NCBI GenBank assembly: GCA_024138025.1
Contig: JAMXBD010000428.1
Coordinates: 930,001-994,000 of the forward strand
Origin: Combretum micranthum
Lineage: Eukaryota > Streptophyta > Magnoliopsida > Myrtales > Combretaceae
Length of the DNA: 64,000 nucleotides
Direction: 5' to 3'
Under the pieces are notes generated by a model that saw only the letters and a list, made by a program, of their open reading frames with translations, was not told the origin of the DNA and searched no databases. Within the stretch, counting starts at the first letter, position 1, and each line of letters opens with the position of its first letter. Below, piece by piece: positions 47,457 to 58,283 of the stretch. The position numbers and the translations under genes were made by a program.

Positions 47457-47685
47457 GGTCTGTTTGGATTGTCTGTACTTCATCTGTATCTGTATCTTTT
47501 TTAAAATGATATGTGTAAATATATCCGATTTGTATCTAAATTTTATCTATTTTTGTTCTATTTGATCTTTTGATGAGAACTGTCAACTTTATCTTATCTA
47601 TATCTATTTCTTGATAAATAATTTGTTAGCAAAAAGTTTGAAAAAGTGTCTGTATCTGTGGAAAAAAAGCCAATCCAAACAGACC
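47457..47685. mobile_element. MITE with perfect 15-bp terminal inverted repeats, 229 bp
   Basis: It starts ggtctgtttggattg and ends caatccaaacagacc, exact reverse complements. The interior is made of 'tctgtatctgtatc' type words and contains the phrase gatgagaactgtcaac. This is the best-preserved member of a family with further copies or pieces at about 3270-3486, 21165-21352, 22187-22375, 28838-29000, 40959-41100, 50285-50690, 56290-56473 and 58094-58283. No coding capacity. The superfamily could not be settled because no target duplication is clear. Confidence 0.75.
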
Positions 47686-49079
47686 CAAACAAGCAAACGT
47701 CTGCACCCGTTACACGGGTACTAACGTCTAACAAAGTATAATTAAGTAAATAAATTAAATTATTTAATTGTTATGTTTTGAATGTATAGAATTGTCTATA
47801 TATCTTTTAATGTACCTGTAAATATCATCAGTAGTGGATTTTTCTTTTCCTTCTTTCTATTAGGCCAACTATAACGTTGGGTTCTTGGTACGGATTCCTG
47901 CAGTGAAGGATCCCATCATGCAGTTCTTGTGCAATAAAGAGAGGTTCTTAGAAAATTTGGGATTTCTAAGAAGAACCCCATAAAACTTTTTTTTTTTTTT
48001 TAATGTATGTTATATATAATTTTTAGTATGTGAATCCCTTAAAAAATATAAATAAGAATTAAGAACTGCCTTTTAAGATCTTTAGTTATAAAGTTCAAAA
48101 TTTCTTAATGTAAGAGTTTCTTAATATGTTAACATGGCATTTAAGGACTCTAAACGGAATCCTTACCATTAAAGATGATCTTAGTATCCATCATATCTAT
48201 ATCCCTTTTACTCCATTCATTTCTTTTAGCAAAAAAAAAATTAAAAAAAAATACTCATTTTGAATATCCAATAAAAGTTTTTCATATCATCTAATGTAAT
48301 TCGTTATAGCTATTAATGTAATATTTTTTAATTTATAAACACTAAATACACCAAGTATCTATTGCTTTAATAATATAGATATATGCAAGTTTGTATTTCA
48401 GATTTTATAGTGTGTTGATGATTTGTGACAATTGTATAGGTAATGATTGTGATAACGATTGCTCTAATGGTTAAGAAATCTTATTCTCTTACTTTCACAC
48501 TATGTTGAATATATCTTAAATTCATCGGTGGTTTTGGCCCTAAGTGAAAGGTTTTTCAAAAAAATTAAAAAAAAAAAAAAGAGAGAAAAACTTCATGATC
48601 GAATTTTCCCACATTTTATAGATTATAAATGAAATATAACAAATACAAAGAGTTTAATGTAAGTTTAGTTTTAGTTTATAGCAAGTGAGAATATATGGGA
48701 TTTCACAGTAGTCAGTCTTAATAGTGATTCATTTAAGTCTTGACTCAGTAGCTTTGTCCATGAAGTACCTGCTAGAAAAGATGGTTTAAATTCCTTAAAA
48801 ATTAAAATAGATTGGAATTGTTGTACATAAACAAATACCCGACAAGTCTACTCAAATTTTACTATTTTAATACACTAGCAATTGTTCCTTATAAACAAGA
48901 GGTCATCAATAAGTAAACATATCACTAGCTAGTGATATAAAGCTAAAGATTAAATGACCAACCAATGATATTAATGTGATCTCTATTATCGTCATTCTGT
49001 GGGTTTAGAAGGGCTGTGATTTATGGAAAAGATAAATTGTTGTTGAAGGAGGTGAAAAGCTAATAATTGAGAGAGGATT
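47686..49079. other. Intergenic DNA, no gene seen
   Basis: A/T-rich. 47870-48190 has words such as 'aaggatcccatcatgcag' and 'ggactctaaacggaatcc' that look like a dispersed element with mirrored halves, but clear ends were not found. 48455-48560 has a weak tRNA-like 'gctctaatggttaagaaatc' without a B box. Confidence 0.4.
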
Positions 49080-50195
49080 AATTGAAGTTAAGGATGGGAT
49101 CCATGGCCATCGACATTTTTAACAGTATCAATGCCAAAGAACAAAACGTTTTTAGATGAGTGGTGGCTCCAAAGGCAAATCTAAGGGCAAAATTGTGCCT
49201 TGCTTCACTTGTAGGTAAGAGAATCACATGACGTTAAAGTGCCCGTAAAGGTAGAAATCGAATCGAATCTTTCAAGATGATAAAGATAAAATCTATGTTG
49301 TAGGACTTAATTTGGAGGTTTGATCCATATGTGCTATAGGATCAACAGTCAATGAGTAAATATGAGCTAAATTGAAATATTAAATTGTGATTGAATCAAT
49401 CTATTTCTAAGAAGAAGTCAAGTTCAACTGGGTCAATCTGGATCTAAATCTAATAACACTGGATAATATAATTACATATTTGATTATCATTGAGGTAGCA
49501 AATGGCTTCTAATAGACAAAGGAGATCCTTAGATTAGATTATGGGCTGTAGCAGTCTTTCCATGTTCATTGTACAAGGAATTGGTTCTATATTTGTAAGC
49601 TTATTCAAGGTAGTCTATACAAATGGGTAATAGGCAAATATTGAAAACTATTGATGTATGTATCCAAAGTTCATGTCAATTCGCAATTACTATTGCATTA
49701 AAAAGAAGTATGCGTCAAGACAGTCAGATAGCATTTTATCCATTAGCTGAATTTCATTGGTTACTATTGTATAAAATTCAATTATATAAAGGTGATATCG
49801 TATAATATCATGATATTTAGTGATTATTAGAGTAGTCGAGTCTAAAAATTACTTTGCAAGGGATATTGATGTCGATCCTGGGATGGAATATCTAATTAAA
49901 AGTTTTGTGGGGAGTAAAAAGTGATAAGAATGTGAATTTTACTTAACTATTGCACAATCAACTCTGATAATAACCAGGGTCTAGAGGAAAGGTATATAAT
50001 AGGAGTACTCAAATCTCAAGATAATGGAGTGATAGTGGGCACTAGTGGATTATTTGATGCACAAGATAGTAAAGAGATGCATGGCTGGCATATCTAAAGA
50101 ATATGAGATAAAAACTTCTAAAGCTCAAGCATATGTGCAACTTAAAATATGGAAATCCAGATCTATATAGGAGGTGAAACACCTACAAGTTAAAA
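49080..50195 (+). pseudogene. Degenerate retroelement fragment with gag zinc knuckle (putative)
   Basis: At about 49156-49255 a plus-strand frame gives a methionine, a Gly/Ser/Lys-rich run, then 'PCFTC', a residue and a stop, 'ENHMTLKCP'. The spacing is exactly C-x2-C-x4-H-x4-C, the CCHC knuckle of retrotransposon gag, with the stop replacing one of the spacer residues. The rest, to about 50195, is split into very short frames; phrases there look like worn copia pol but I could not anchor a motif. Confidence rests on the knuckle alone. Confidence 0.4.
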
Positions 50196-50284
50196 TATGG
50201 AAATTCAAATCATTGTAGATATTGTTAAGTGTGCCAATAATTTACAAGATAATTTTCTCTTTTACTATTGTTTAATGTTTACAG

Positions 50285-50690
50285 ACCTCTATTTGGATGA
50301 TCTGTTTTTCATCGATATCTATATCATATTTGTTTCATATCAATATTTTGTTTATCGGTTTATAAGTAAAAATATCTATTTTTCATTGGTATCTATTTTT
50401 GACAAATAGTTTGTTTAAAAGATAACAAAAGATGTAGCCAATTTGACAGAAAGATGACAAAACTAACAGACCACAATCGATTTTTTTCACCATATTCTAG
50501 TTATTTTAACATCATATTTTTATTATTTTCAAACAAATATTTGTCAAAAAACAAATACTAATGAAAAACTGATAATTTTACTTATAAACATGCTAAACAT
50601 ATATGATACATATATTATACAAATAAATTACAAATGTAAATATAATATAAATACGATATAAATAAAAATCAAACAATCCAAACAAACTCA
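50285..50690. mobile_element. Two adjoining MITE copies in inverted arrangement
   Basis: The left half (50285-50475) runs from 'ctatttggatgatctg' to 'aaaactaacagacca'. The right half (about 50480-50690) ends 'caaacaatccaaacaaac'. The halves mirror each other: 'aagtaaaaatatctattttt' on the left corresponds to the reverse complement of 'actgataattttactta' on the right, and 'gacaaatagtttgttt' to 'caaacaaatatttgtc'. Both belong to the family described at 47457-47685. The result is a long imperfect inverted repeat that could fold into a hairpin RNA. Confidence 0.6.
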
Positions 50691-50970
50691 TGGTCCATGA
50701 TATTATACCCTGCATTTAAAAATTTTCCATTTACGTGTTACTTTCTCCTTTATAATTGCTTATACCACAGATTATTTTAAATATGGAATCATCTTTGAGG
50801 TCAGCACAGACATTATATGCTTAAGCAAATTCAGTTTGGGGTTTTGTTCTTTATATATGTATTATTTCTTCCACTATAAAAAAGAAAAAATGGAAAAAAG
50901 AATACCTTGAATCCCTTCAATTATATTTGATTAAAAAAATATGTCAAATCACATCAAACAACCCCATAGA

Positions 50971-53359
50971 TCACACAAAACATGGTAAAATAGCCTTAGG
51001 ATTAAAAACATACAACTCTTCCAAATTTGAGTACAATCCTACTTCTCCAGCCACAGAATCATACTCTTCCAATTGATTCCCTTCCCCACTGCCAGTCTTC
51101 TTCACCCTACCAGCAATGACCCTACAAACAAGCATGGCCATTTTATCACCATCTTCCTCCTCATGCATCACTGATGATCTCTCACATGCCCAGTCATGTG
51201 CCTTTCCACTTGTTGCAGTCGTCAAGATGCCATTGCCATCCTTCCCCACAACCTCTTCACTATCTCTAAACCCATTCTTTTATGATATTACACACACTGC
51301 AACGTGGGAAAGAGTTGCATAAATTTGAAGACCCATTCAAGCCAAGTGAGCAAGCGATCTTGGTGCAATGAAACCTTAGGAGTTCATTGCCATCTGCAAT
51401 ACAACGTGGGTGTTTCTTTGGGAACTTGTTGGCTTTGGATTTGATGCAATCTCTGTATTCTTCGAACTTGGATATGGTTGTTTGGGTGTTATGGACTTTA
51501 AGGATACGGTCTATTTTGCACATGGGTGTGTTTTTCTTTAGCCAACTGGATTGAAATATTATTTCCACTATGTTCTTGCTTGTGTCCAGAGAACCTAGCT
51601 CAGACACTACAAAGGAGAAAAATAAAAGGACAACTCATAATGAGAAAGAAACAAAAAGAAGAGATGACAAGTGGTACCGGCATTGTCTAACTTTAATGGA
51701 AGTCCAATAATTTAATGAATAACAATCAAACGAGAAGATTCCTGCAAGGGTCCATGTAATCTATCAACTAGGAAGAATATCTAAGGGAATTAGACAAGTT
51801 TAGTATTCTCCAATTACAAAGAAAAATTAAGTGAGTTTGTATTGTAAAATAAGTTGATAATTTTTTTTTCTCTTTCTTTTTTTTTTTATCACACTTATGC
51901 CCTCTTCTAGTTCTTCATTTTAGAAAATTAAACAATTTTCATTTACACTTTTACCAACAAAGGCCTGGACAAGTCAAAGATAATAATTACAAGCACAGCC
52001 AGGAGATTTATAAAGAGAGAAGAGACCCTTTTAACTTACTATCCATAATGATCAAACTTATATCATTTATTAAATGAATCAAATCAATATCTTAACCACT
52101 TGTAGATTATCACCAATACAATAATTTATGTATGTGTAGCATGACGATGATGCCGCTGCAAGCTATAGAAGAGAGAAAAAGAAATAGAAAAAAAAAATAA
52201 TGATTACAGGCTAGTAATTCTTGTATTTTTTTTTCTTTTTTCTTTTATATTGTACGTCTTTGGGGATAAAGGGAATACCACTGTCTTCACCATCAAATTT
52301 TTGCAATTTAATATCTCAAGCTTTAAATTTTGCATTTTGATACTTTACTTTTAGAAAAATTAAAACTTCAGACATTAAATTGCCCAGATTTAATAATATG
52401 GACATTTGCATTGCCCTTGTCCTTATATGTTCGTTTTAATTTTTACACTTTATATACTTATGTTTAGTTAGGTATTGATGATAGACACATAAGATGTATG
52501 TGAATTTTTTTTTTTTTAAAGGGAAAGTAAAAATACCGGTATATATAGTTTCTATAATTAACCAGAATAAATCATAAATAAAAGAGATGAAAAATTTAAA
52601 TTGCATAAAAAAAATTATGAGGACTATAATCAAAGAAACAAAAACATCAAGACAGTGGAAGTGCTCATGTATTTAGCTTTATAATAAATAACAAAATACC
52701 ACTGAAAATGTAGATGGAATGCTGAAAATTATTAAATTAAATTAATGCATAGAGAGCAATTTGTTACCTGCATGTTTGATAGAATGATGAAGCTCCAAAT
52801 CCTCTGGCCTCATGAAAATCTCACCACACTCAGAACATGAACAAACACTATCCCTAAGAGAAGGCTCTCTAATGAAACCAAGAACAGGATCAACCACCAT
52901 TCTACATTCATAACACCCTGATAATCTCCTGAAAGGCATTCCCCTGAGTGACCCTCCACCCGCCATGGAAGGATTTGAAGACGAAGGGAGAGAGGATGGA
53001 GTGGTGGTAGAAACAACACCCCCACTACTACTATTATTATTCTCATTAAGAGGGACTTTCATGGACCTACTAGAACTAGAACCAGAAGTAGTAGGAGATA
53101 TTTCTCTCCTGTGGATGATGATGGCCTTTGTGTTGCTGCAAAGTGAGCCTGAACATTTCATTTTCTTGTGTTTTGTGGCTGAGTCTTCTTCCATGGATAT
53201 GGTGGTGGTTGGTTCAGCCGGTTGGCTATGTTTGAAACTCAAGTAGGTTCTTACTAATGTCCATGAATATGATGGTGATGGAGGTTTGTCCTTGTTAAGG
53301 GTTTTGTTTTCTTTATGAGGAAGCTGCTTGGGTCTTTTTAAGAATTTTGGGTTTGCCAT
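50971..53359 (-). CDS. C2H2-type zinc-finger protein, plant nuclear family (2 exons, one frame break)
   Basis: A plant C2H2 zinc-finger protein of unknown target, probably nuclear. Exon 1 is 53359-52768 and exon 2 is 51606-50971; the 1161-bp intron has a GTAACA donor and a TTTGTAG acceptor, and the joined codon gives KHAVSELG as in the family. The N-terminus is basic and serine/proline-rich (residues 1-140), then MPFRRLSGCYECRMVVDPVL, FIREPSLRDSVC, and the single finger CSECGEIFMRPEDLELH with HSIKH (C-x2-C-x12-H-x4-H). Exon 2 begins with the conserved SKNIVEIIFQSSWLKK, VCKIDR-like CKIDRILKVHNTQ, KKHPRCIADGNELLRFHC and SLGLNGSSNLCNS. Homology then jumps frame near 51274-51282 (between NIIKE and NGFR) and continues through ILTTATSGKAHD and AMLVCRVIAGRVKK to the stop. 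The break fits a missing two bases in a GA-repeat. About 409 residues expected. The start is the first methionine of the long exon-1 frame; an internal start is possible. Confidence 0.88.
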
Positions 53360-54429
53360 TGGAGACTGGAGTCCTAAGGAAGGTGCCTTCTTGGAGACAA
53401 GGGATTTCTCTATGGTTTCTTATGAGCCTCTCGTTTGGGGTTCTATAATTACGTCAAATGATGTTGGAGCAAGCACTTTCTCAAATATTTATATGGAGTT
53501 ATTAGACCCAAATCTCACTCATATTAGGTTGATAGGATTTTTTCCTTCTTTTTTGCCCCGATAATTACAATTAAAAAGAGAATTTAAACCTATATTATTG
53601 GACAGCATATATACCAGTTGGGCCATAAGAGATGATGTGATTTAAATTTTTTATTTCGATAATGTTCACATGATGTGGTATCATTTTTTATAGTTTCTCA
53701 TATACTAATGAAATGCAAATGAAATTACAAACTAAATTGATTATTTTGAGAAATTTTACCATTGACCGAGAAACTAAAGGCCCCGTGATAACTGATTTTT
53801 CAAGAAATAGATTGGATTCTCTTTTTTCGACCATTATAATATAACAATAGTTGGGAAAAGAAATATTAAACATATTTATTATATATTTTATGGTAACATG
53901 ATTGTCCTTGTCCGTTCAAATTTAATAATTTCTTGCTTCTTTCTAATTAGTCCCGCGAAGCTCTATGATCAACATGTGCGAAGGGAAGGTGCGTTGAATT
54001 TGGCTATGTCCCATCAATCAACAATTCAATACTATGATAGCAACTAAAGAGTGTGTGTGTGTGTGTGTGTAATTAGGGTAATATTACTAACCAATCACGA
54101 CTAGCCTTAAGAAGAGAGCTCAACTAATAGGTGTGCCACAAATAAATTATTTATTGTTGTTCATTTCAATAAATAGGGAGGAGGTTAAACCATATTTGTG
54201 TCCATTCCATAGGAGGGGATTCATTACCATGTTCCAGTGGTATCACTGGTCCTTCAGCGGGATCAAATATTACCACAGAAGACTATGAATACCATTCAAC
54301 ATATTTCTCACTCTGGACATCTCCCGATTCGGTTGGATCCCGCCCTGGCAAGTTTGGGTTTCAATTTTATGAACCCATAACGGCCTTATGTAAGTGGTCG
54401 GATAAGTCCAATCCATGCATCTGTCAAGT
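53360..54429. other. Intergenic DNA upstream of the zinc-finger gene
   Basis: 53360-53560 is the likely 5' leader and promoter of the zinc-finger gene, with no discrete motif I can defend. A (TG)n run is at about 54052-54071. From about 54190 to 54425 the composition turns GC-richer and non-repetitive ('gacatctcccgattcgg', 'gatcccgccctggcaag'). It adjoins the plastid insertion and may be organellar too, but I could not place it. Confidence 0.45.
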
Positions 54430-54578
54430 CTTTCAAAACCAAAAGCTCTGCCTCCCTCTTTATCTATCCAAGGGATGAAAGGGCAGAGGCCTTTGGTGTT
54501 CCCTCCAGCAAGAATTGGGATCTCACAATCACTAGTCAATATGCTTTTCTCTCATACTTTTCTTTGTTCATGGTTCGA

Positions 54579-54699
54579 TATTCTGGTGTCCTAGGCGTAG
54601 AGGAACCACACCAATCCATCCCGAACTTGGTGGTTAAACTCTACTGCGGTGACGATACTCTAGGGGAGGTCCTGCGGGAAAAATAGCTCGATGCCAGGA
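54579..54699 (+). rRNA. rrn5: Plastid-type 5S rRNA copy inside the nuclear insertion (likely non-functional)
   Basis: The 121-base stretch begins tattctggtgtcctaggc and ends gatgccaggaa, and matches the chloroplast 5S rRNA in order and length from memory. Three differences from the usual sequence are visible: ctctagg for CTGTAGG, one extra G in the GCGG-A run, and gatgcc for GACGCC. In the nucleus it is not expected to be expressed. Confidence 0.85.
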
Positions 54700-54783
54700 A
54701 AGCATAATAAAAAAAAGAAATTTATTAATCCCCCCATCCCAAGCAAAGGGGAAAGATTTTCGTCTATTGTATGCTATCATTTT

Positions 54784-54812
54784 GGCGGCATGGTTGAGCG
54801 GTAAGGCGGGGG
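54784..54812 (+). pseudogene. trnC: 5' half of plastid trnC-GCA
   Basis: ggcggcatggttgagcgg followed by taaggcggggga matches the acceptor stem, D arm and start of the anticodon arm of chloroplast cysteine tRNA (family form GGCGGCATGGCCGAGTGG, then TAAGGCAGGGGACTGCA). The match stops before the anticodon, so this is a truncated relic marking the right edge of the plastid insertion. Confidence 0.65.
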
Positions 54813-56724
54813 ATAGACAGATATTGACCTGTTCTTTTTAAAATTAAAATTCATTGAAAGACTCTTTTGGACCCACTAGTCAACAGATCCCACTAACGAA
54901 CCTAGCTAGGACCCATGAACCACGGCGAATCTGAGGGATGACCCAATGTGGCCAGGCCGAGTCAGATTCTGATTCGAACTCGACCTGAGTAGATGTCTAC
55001 CTCGCTCATCGCTCTCCTTCTTCACCTTCTTCCTCTATTTTTATACCCGTAATCATACACTAAAAAACTAGGCACAAATACCACGACTACAGCTACACAT
55101 TTAAAAATTAAACCTTGAAAAATTATCACATTTAGTTCTTATTCTTCTCAAATGCATGATATTTGTATCCTAATTAAGGCTACAAACGAACCAAGCCAAC
55201 ATTTAAAGGCTTAAATTCGGCTCGTTTAAAAATTATTAAGTTTGAGGTTAAACTGATATTTTTATTGAGCCTAAAATTCATATTCAAGCATGGTTCGTTT
55301 AAATAAACGAGTTTTATTTGAAGCTCGGTTTGTTTACAATCAAATTCGAGCCAAGTCAAGCTGTTTATTAAGCCTAAAATTTAAGGCCAAGCTTGACTTA
55401 TTTAAATAGCTTATTCTCCATATTTTTGAACTTAAAAATAATATATACGCTTCAAGAAAAAAAAAGAATTTAGAAACAAAATTTTTATCTTCAATAGTAA
55501 ACCGATTCTATTTGTAAAAATATAAATTATTTTACTACTTTTCTATTATTAAATTTCTATCTCTAAAAGTTAATTTTCTTATTGGTGAGAGTCAAAAATA
55601 CATACACATATGTATTAAAAAGAAATTAGTTTTATTGTTTTAATTATATATTTGTATATAAGATATAGTAAATATAAAATTCACAAATACGTTAACGAGT
55701 TTATTTACAAGCCTCTTAAGATATCTGTTCATGAGTTCAAATGAGCTTGTTCACATGTCTGCTTACGAGCATAAATCGAAGCTCGAACTCAGTTCATTTA
55801 GATAAATAAATATTTTTTTTATACTCGAGTTTATCTTATTTACTAATCAGGATCAAGCCAGATCGGGCTCAAATAATTCAAGCAACTTGACTCGTTTGGA
55901 ACCATAATCTCAATACAACTTATTTTAGAATGAAACGCAAGTGTAAATAAAATGGTGGAATGTCATGGATGACGAACTATATAGGATTTGGATATAGTTT
56001 GTTAGCATAGTTATAGTGCCCAATAATGCAAGGACTTCCTAGCTGCTTTATTTCCATTTATTCAATTAAATTAAATATTTAAATATATGATTGAGGGAGA
56101 AAGTAAAAAATCCGATCATTAAAGTTTAGGGTTGGAGATAATCACTTGTCTTGACTTAAAAATTTATAGTAATAATTTATCTAACTTTTAACTTTATTTC
56201 CCATCTACTCAATAAATGTATTTTATACGGCCAAAAAAAAAATAATAATTGTATGTTTATTCAATTAAACAAATTTTATAATACCTTAAGGGTATGTTTG
56301 GATTATCTTATATCTTATATGTATCCATATCTCATTTGTATCTGGTCTACTTGATCTAATTATGAGTAAAAATATCTATTTTTTATATGTATCTATTTTT
56401 AGCAAATAGTCTATTTAAAAACGATAAAAATAATATATCAAAACGATCTAAAAACAATGAACTAAATAGACCTAAATAGTAGGGACTCACTAGAAATGGC
56501 TTAGATAACTACAGTTTGAGACAAAAGTCCGTTGAAAACTTATTTTGCAATTATTAAAATTAATTGTATCTTAAAGGAATAGGTGGACACATCTAATATG
56601 GTAGTAATGAGGGTCTAGTTAAAAGACAAAACGAGATGTTATTGAACTAGACATGTTATGCATAAATATGAAATAACATCTCAAATTCCAACCCACAAGG
56701 GCCAATGAATATAGCTCGACGGAT
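54813..56724. other. Intergenic DNA, dispersed-repeat text, no gene
   Basis: 54840-55000 is GC-richer with 'gatccgac', 'ggacccatgaacc' and 'ggccgagtcag' words like those at 9600-10030 and 29030-29500, pointing to shared dispersed repeats. 55180-55900 repeats 'aagctcga', 'cgagttt' and 'gaaccaagcc' words; this is typical of plant elements that begin 'gctcgtttgaactcg', but ends were not fixed. 56290-56473 is a member of the 'tttggattgtc' MITE family. Confidence 0.4.
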
Positions 56725-56886
56725 TGTAGTCTAAGACCACAACTACTAGAAAATCTTATTTTTGTAGTTGTCTAGATTAATGGTATCTTTGTAAGTATCA
56801 CTAGATGTAGTCTAAGACCGCAACTACTAGAAAATCTTATTTTTGTAGTTGTCTAGATTAATGGTATCTTTGTAAGTATCACTAGA
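56725..56886. repeat. Near-perfect 81-bp tandem duplication
   Basis: A unit beginning tgtagtctaagacc and ending gtatcactaga occurs at 56725-56805 and 56806-56886 with a single visible difference (accacaac versus accgcaac). Each unit contains a short hairpin (caactac ... gtagttg). The near identity indicates a recent duplication or a replication or assembly artefact. Confidence 0.9.
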
Positions 56887-58093
56887 TGGATATATATTAT
56901 ATAATTGTGAGTAAAAACCAATCGTAACCATTAAATTAATTTGAATAGCTCTCACATCTATATATGGATTATAAATCATCCGCATAATAGTGAAATTACA
57001 TCCTACTTATCAAAACAAGAAATACTGAAATTATGTTCTTTTAAAGCATCTTTCTATACTTTTTGTCTCTAACTTTCCTATAAATGTTGTGAAGCAGGTT
57101 GATTCAATACTCTTGATAGTCTTTAGAATGTCTTAAGTGTCATATGGAAGTCCTTAAGCAAAACTTCTCTTTTATGCACAAGCTACCCCAACCCTTGCCG
57201 CAAAAAGCCTACAAATGATTGAACAAACACTTACTAAACCTAAACAGCAATAACAATGCCTCAAGTAAGAAGTAGGTTCGAACCATTAGGGTCGTGGCAA
57301 GCATTACCATGGAAAAAGAAAGCTTGTTGTCAAGTTGTGATATAATACCCACAAGCGTACACTTAGAGGAAATGTATGCTCATTACTCTTACGAAATCCC
57401 AATAGAATAGCATAGACAATCAAATCGATTGTCATCATAAATATTAAAATATCATAGATTGAAAAAATAATGGAAGTGTGACGTGGAAGAATGGATCAAA
57501 CTTCAAGAAGATGGGGAAAAAGGGATAGTCGACAGTTCAAATAACTATCCAAAACTTCACGAAAGATAGTGCCTCACCAAGGACATGAAGAAATATAGAA
57601 AGTATTATATTGAATTCAAGGGGACCGAAGTGGATTATTCACTCTCTTTTTTTAATTTTATTTTCAGTCAAATTTTCTTTTAGATGTTTACCTTGAAAAT
57701 CAATCCTTTTTTATTTTTTTATCATTTTCCTATTTATCTTCCCTTTGCACAACATATTTGTTTCATGAATTGATTATCGGTACCAAGTTAAATGTAACTT
57801 ATTTGAAATATCCTATAGTTGAAAAATATTACCATATTTTCTTTAAGGACGGGTAATTTTCATCCTTTTTCCAATTTTATTTACCATTATAATAATACAA
57901 CATTTCCTTTATTACTTTTTTTCCTTTCTTTCTTTTTTCAACAAAAGTTTCCATCCTCTCTCTTCCCCTTTCCACATCTTATGATTTTTATTTGCATCAA
58001 TAAAAAAGCCATTAAGGTAAGTGCATTTTTCCTTTAATTTTCCCCTTCACTCACTTATATCTCTTTTATTAGAGTTGATATTGAGGAGATTAA
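56887..58093. other. Intergenic DNA, no gene seen
   Basis: Non-coding to my reading. The 57819-58037 plus ORF is a pyrimidine-rich translation without resemblance to known families. Confidence 0.45.
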
Positions 58094-58283
58094 GGGTCTA
58101 TTTGTTTCAAATTTTTCTGGTTGTTTGTGTATCTTTTTTTTTTTTCAAATAAATATTTGTCATGAAGCAGATGCAGATGAATAACAAATATTTTTACTTA
58201 TAAACAGATTAAACAAATCAGATACAGATAATATACAAATACAGATGAAAGACAGGTGAAAGTTAGACAATCCAAATAGACCC
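58094..58283. mobile_element. MITE of the 'gtttggattgtc' family, 190 bp
   Basis: It starts gggtctatttgtttc and ends gacaatccaaatagaccc; the outermost 11 bases are exact inverted repeats. The interior carries 'gcagatgcagatgaataac' and 'tcagatacagataat' words as in the family's other members. Flanking triplets are taa (left) and tag (right). Related to 47457-47685. Confidence 0.7.

Larger units (their letters stand above)
54430..54812 (+). other. Nuclear insertion of plastid DNA (NUPT), rrn4.5-rrn5 spacer to trnC
   Basis: 54430-54578 reads like the conserved chloroplast spacer between rrn4.5 and rrn5 ('aaaaccaaaagctctgcc', 'tatctatccaagggatg', 'ttgttcatggttcgatat'). It is followed by a full rrn5, and about 85 bases later by the first half of chloroplast trnC-GCA. 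In plastid genomes rrn5 is not next to trnC, so either two plastid pieces were joined or internal DNA was lost. The 54270-54539 minus-strand ORF lies across this insertion and is not a gene. Confidence 0.8.

Noticed and set aside
48455..48560. tRNA-like sequence
   Set aside because: Only an A-box-like word is present; no B box at the right spacing and no A-rich tail linked to it.
54270..54539. 89-residue minus-strand ORF
   Set aside because: It overlaps the plastid rrn4.5-rrn5 spacer, which is non-coding; openness is due to composition.
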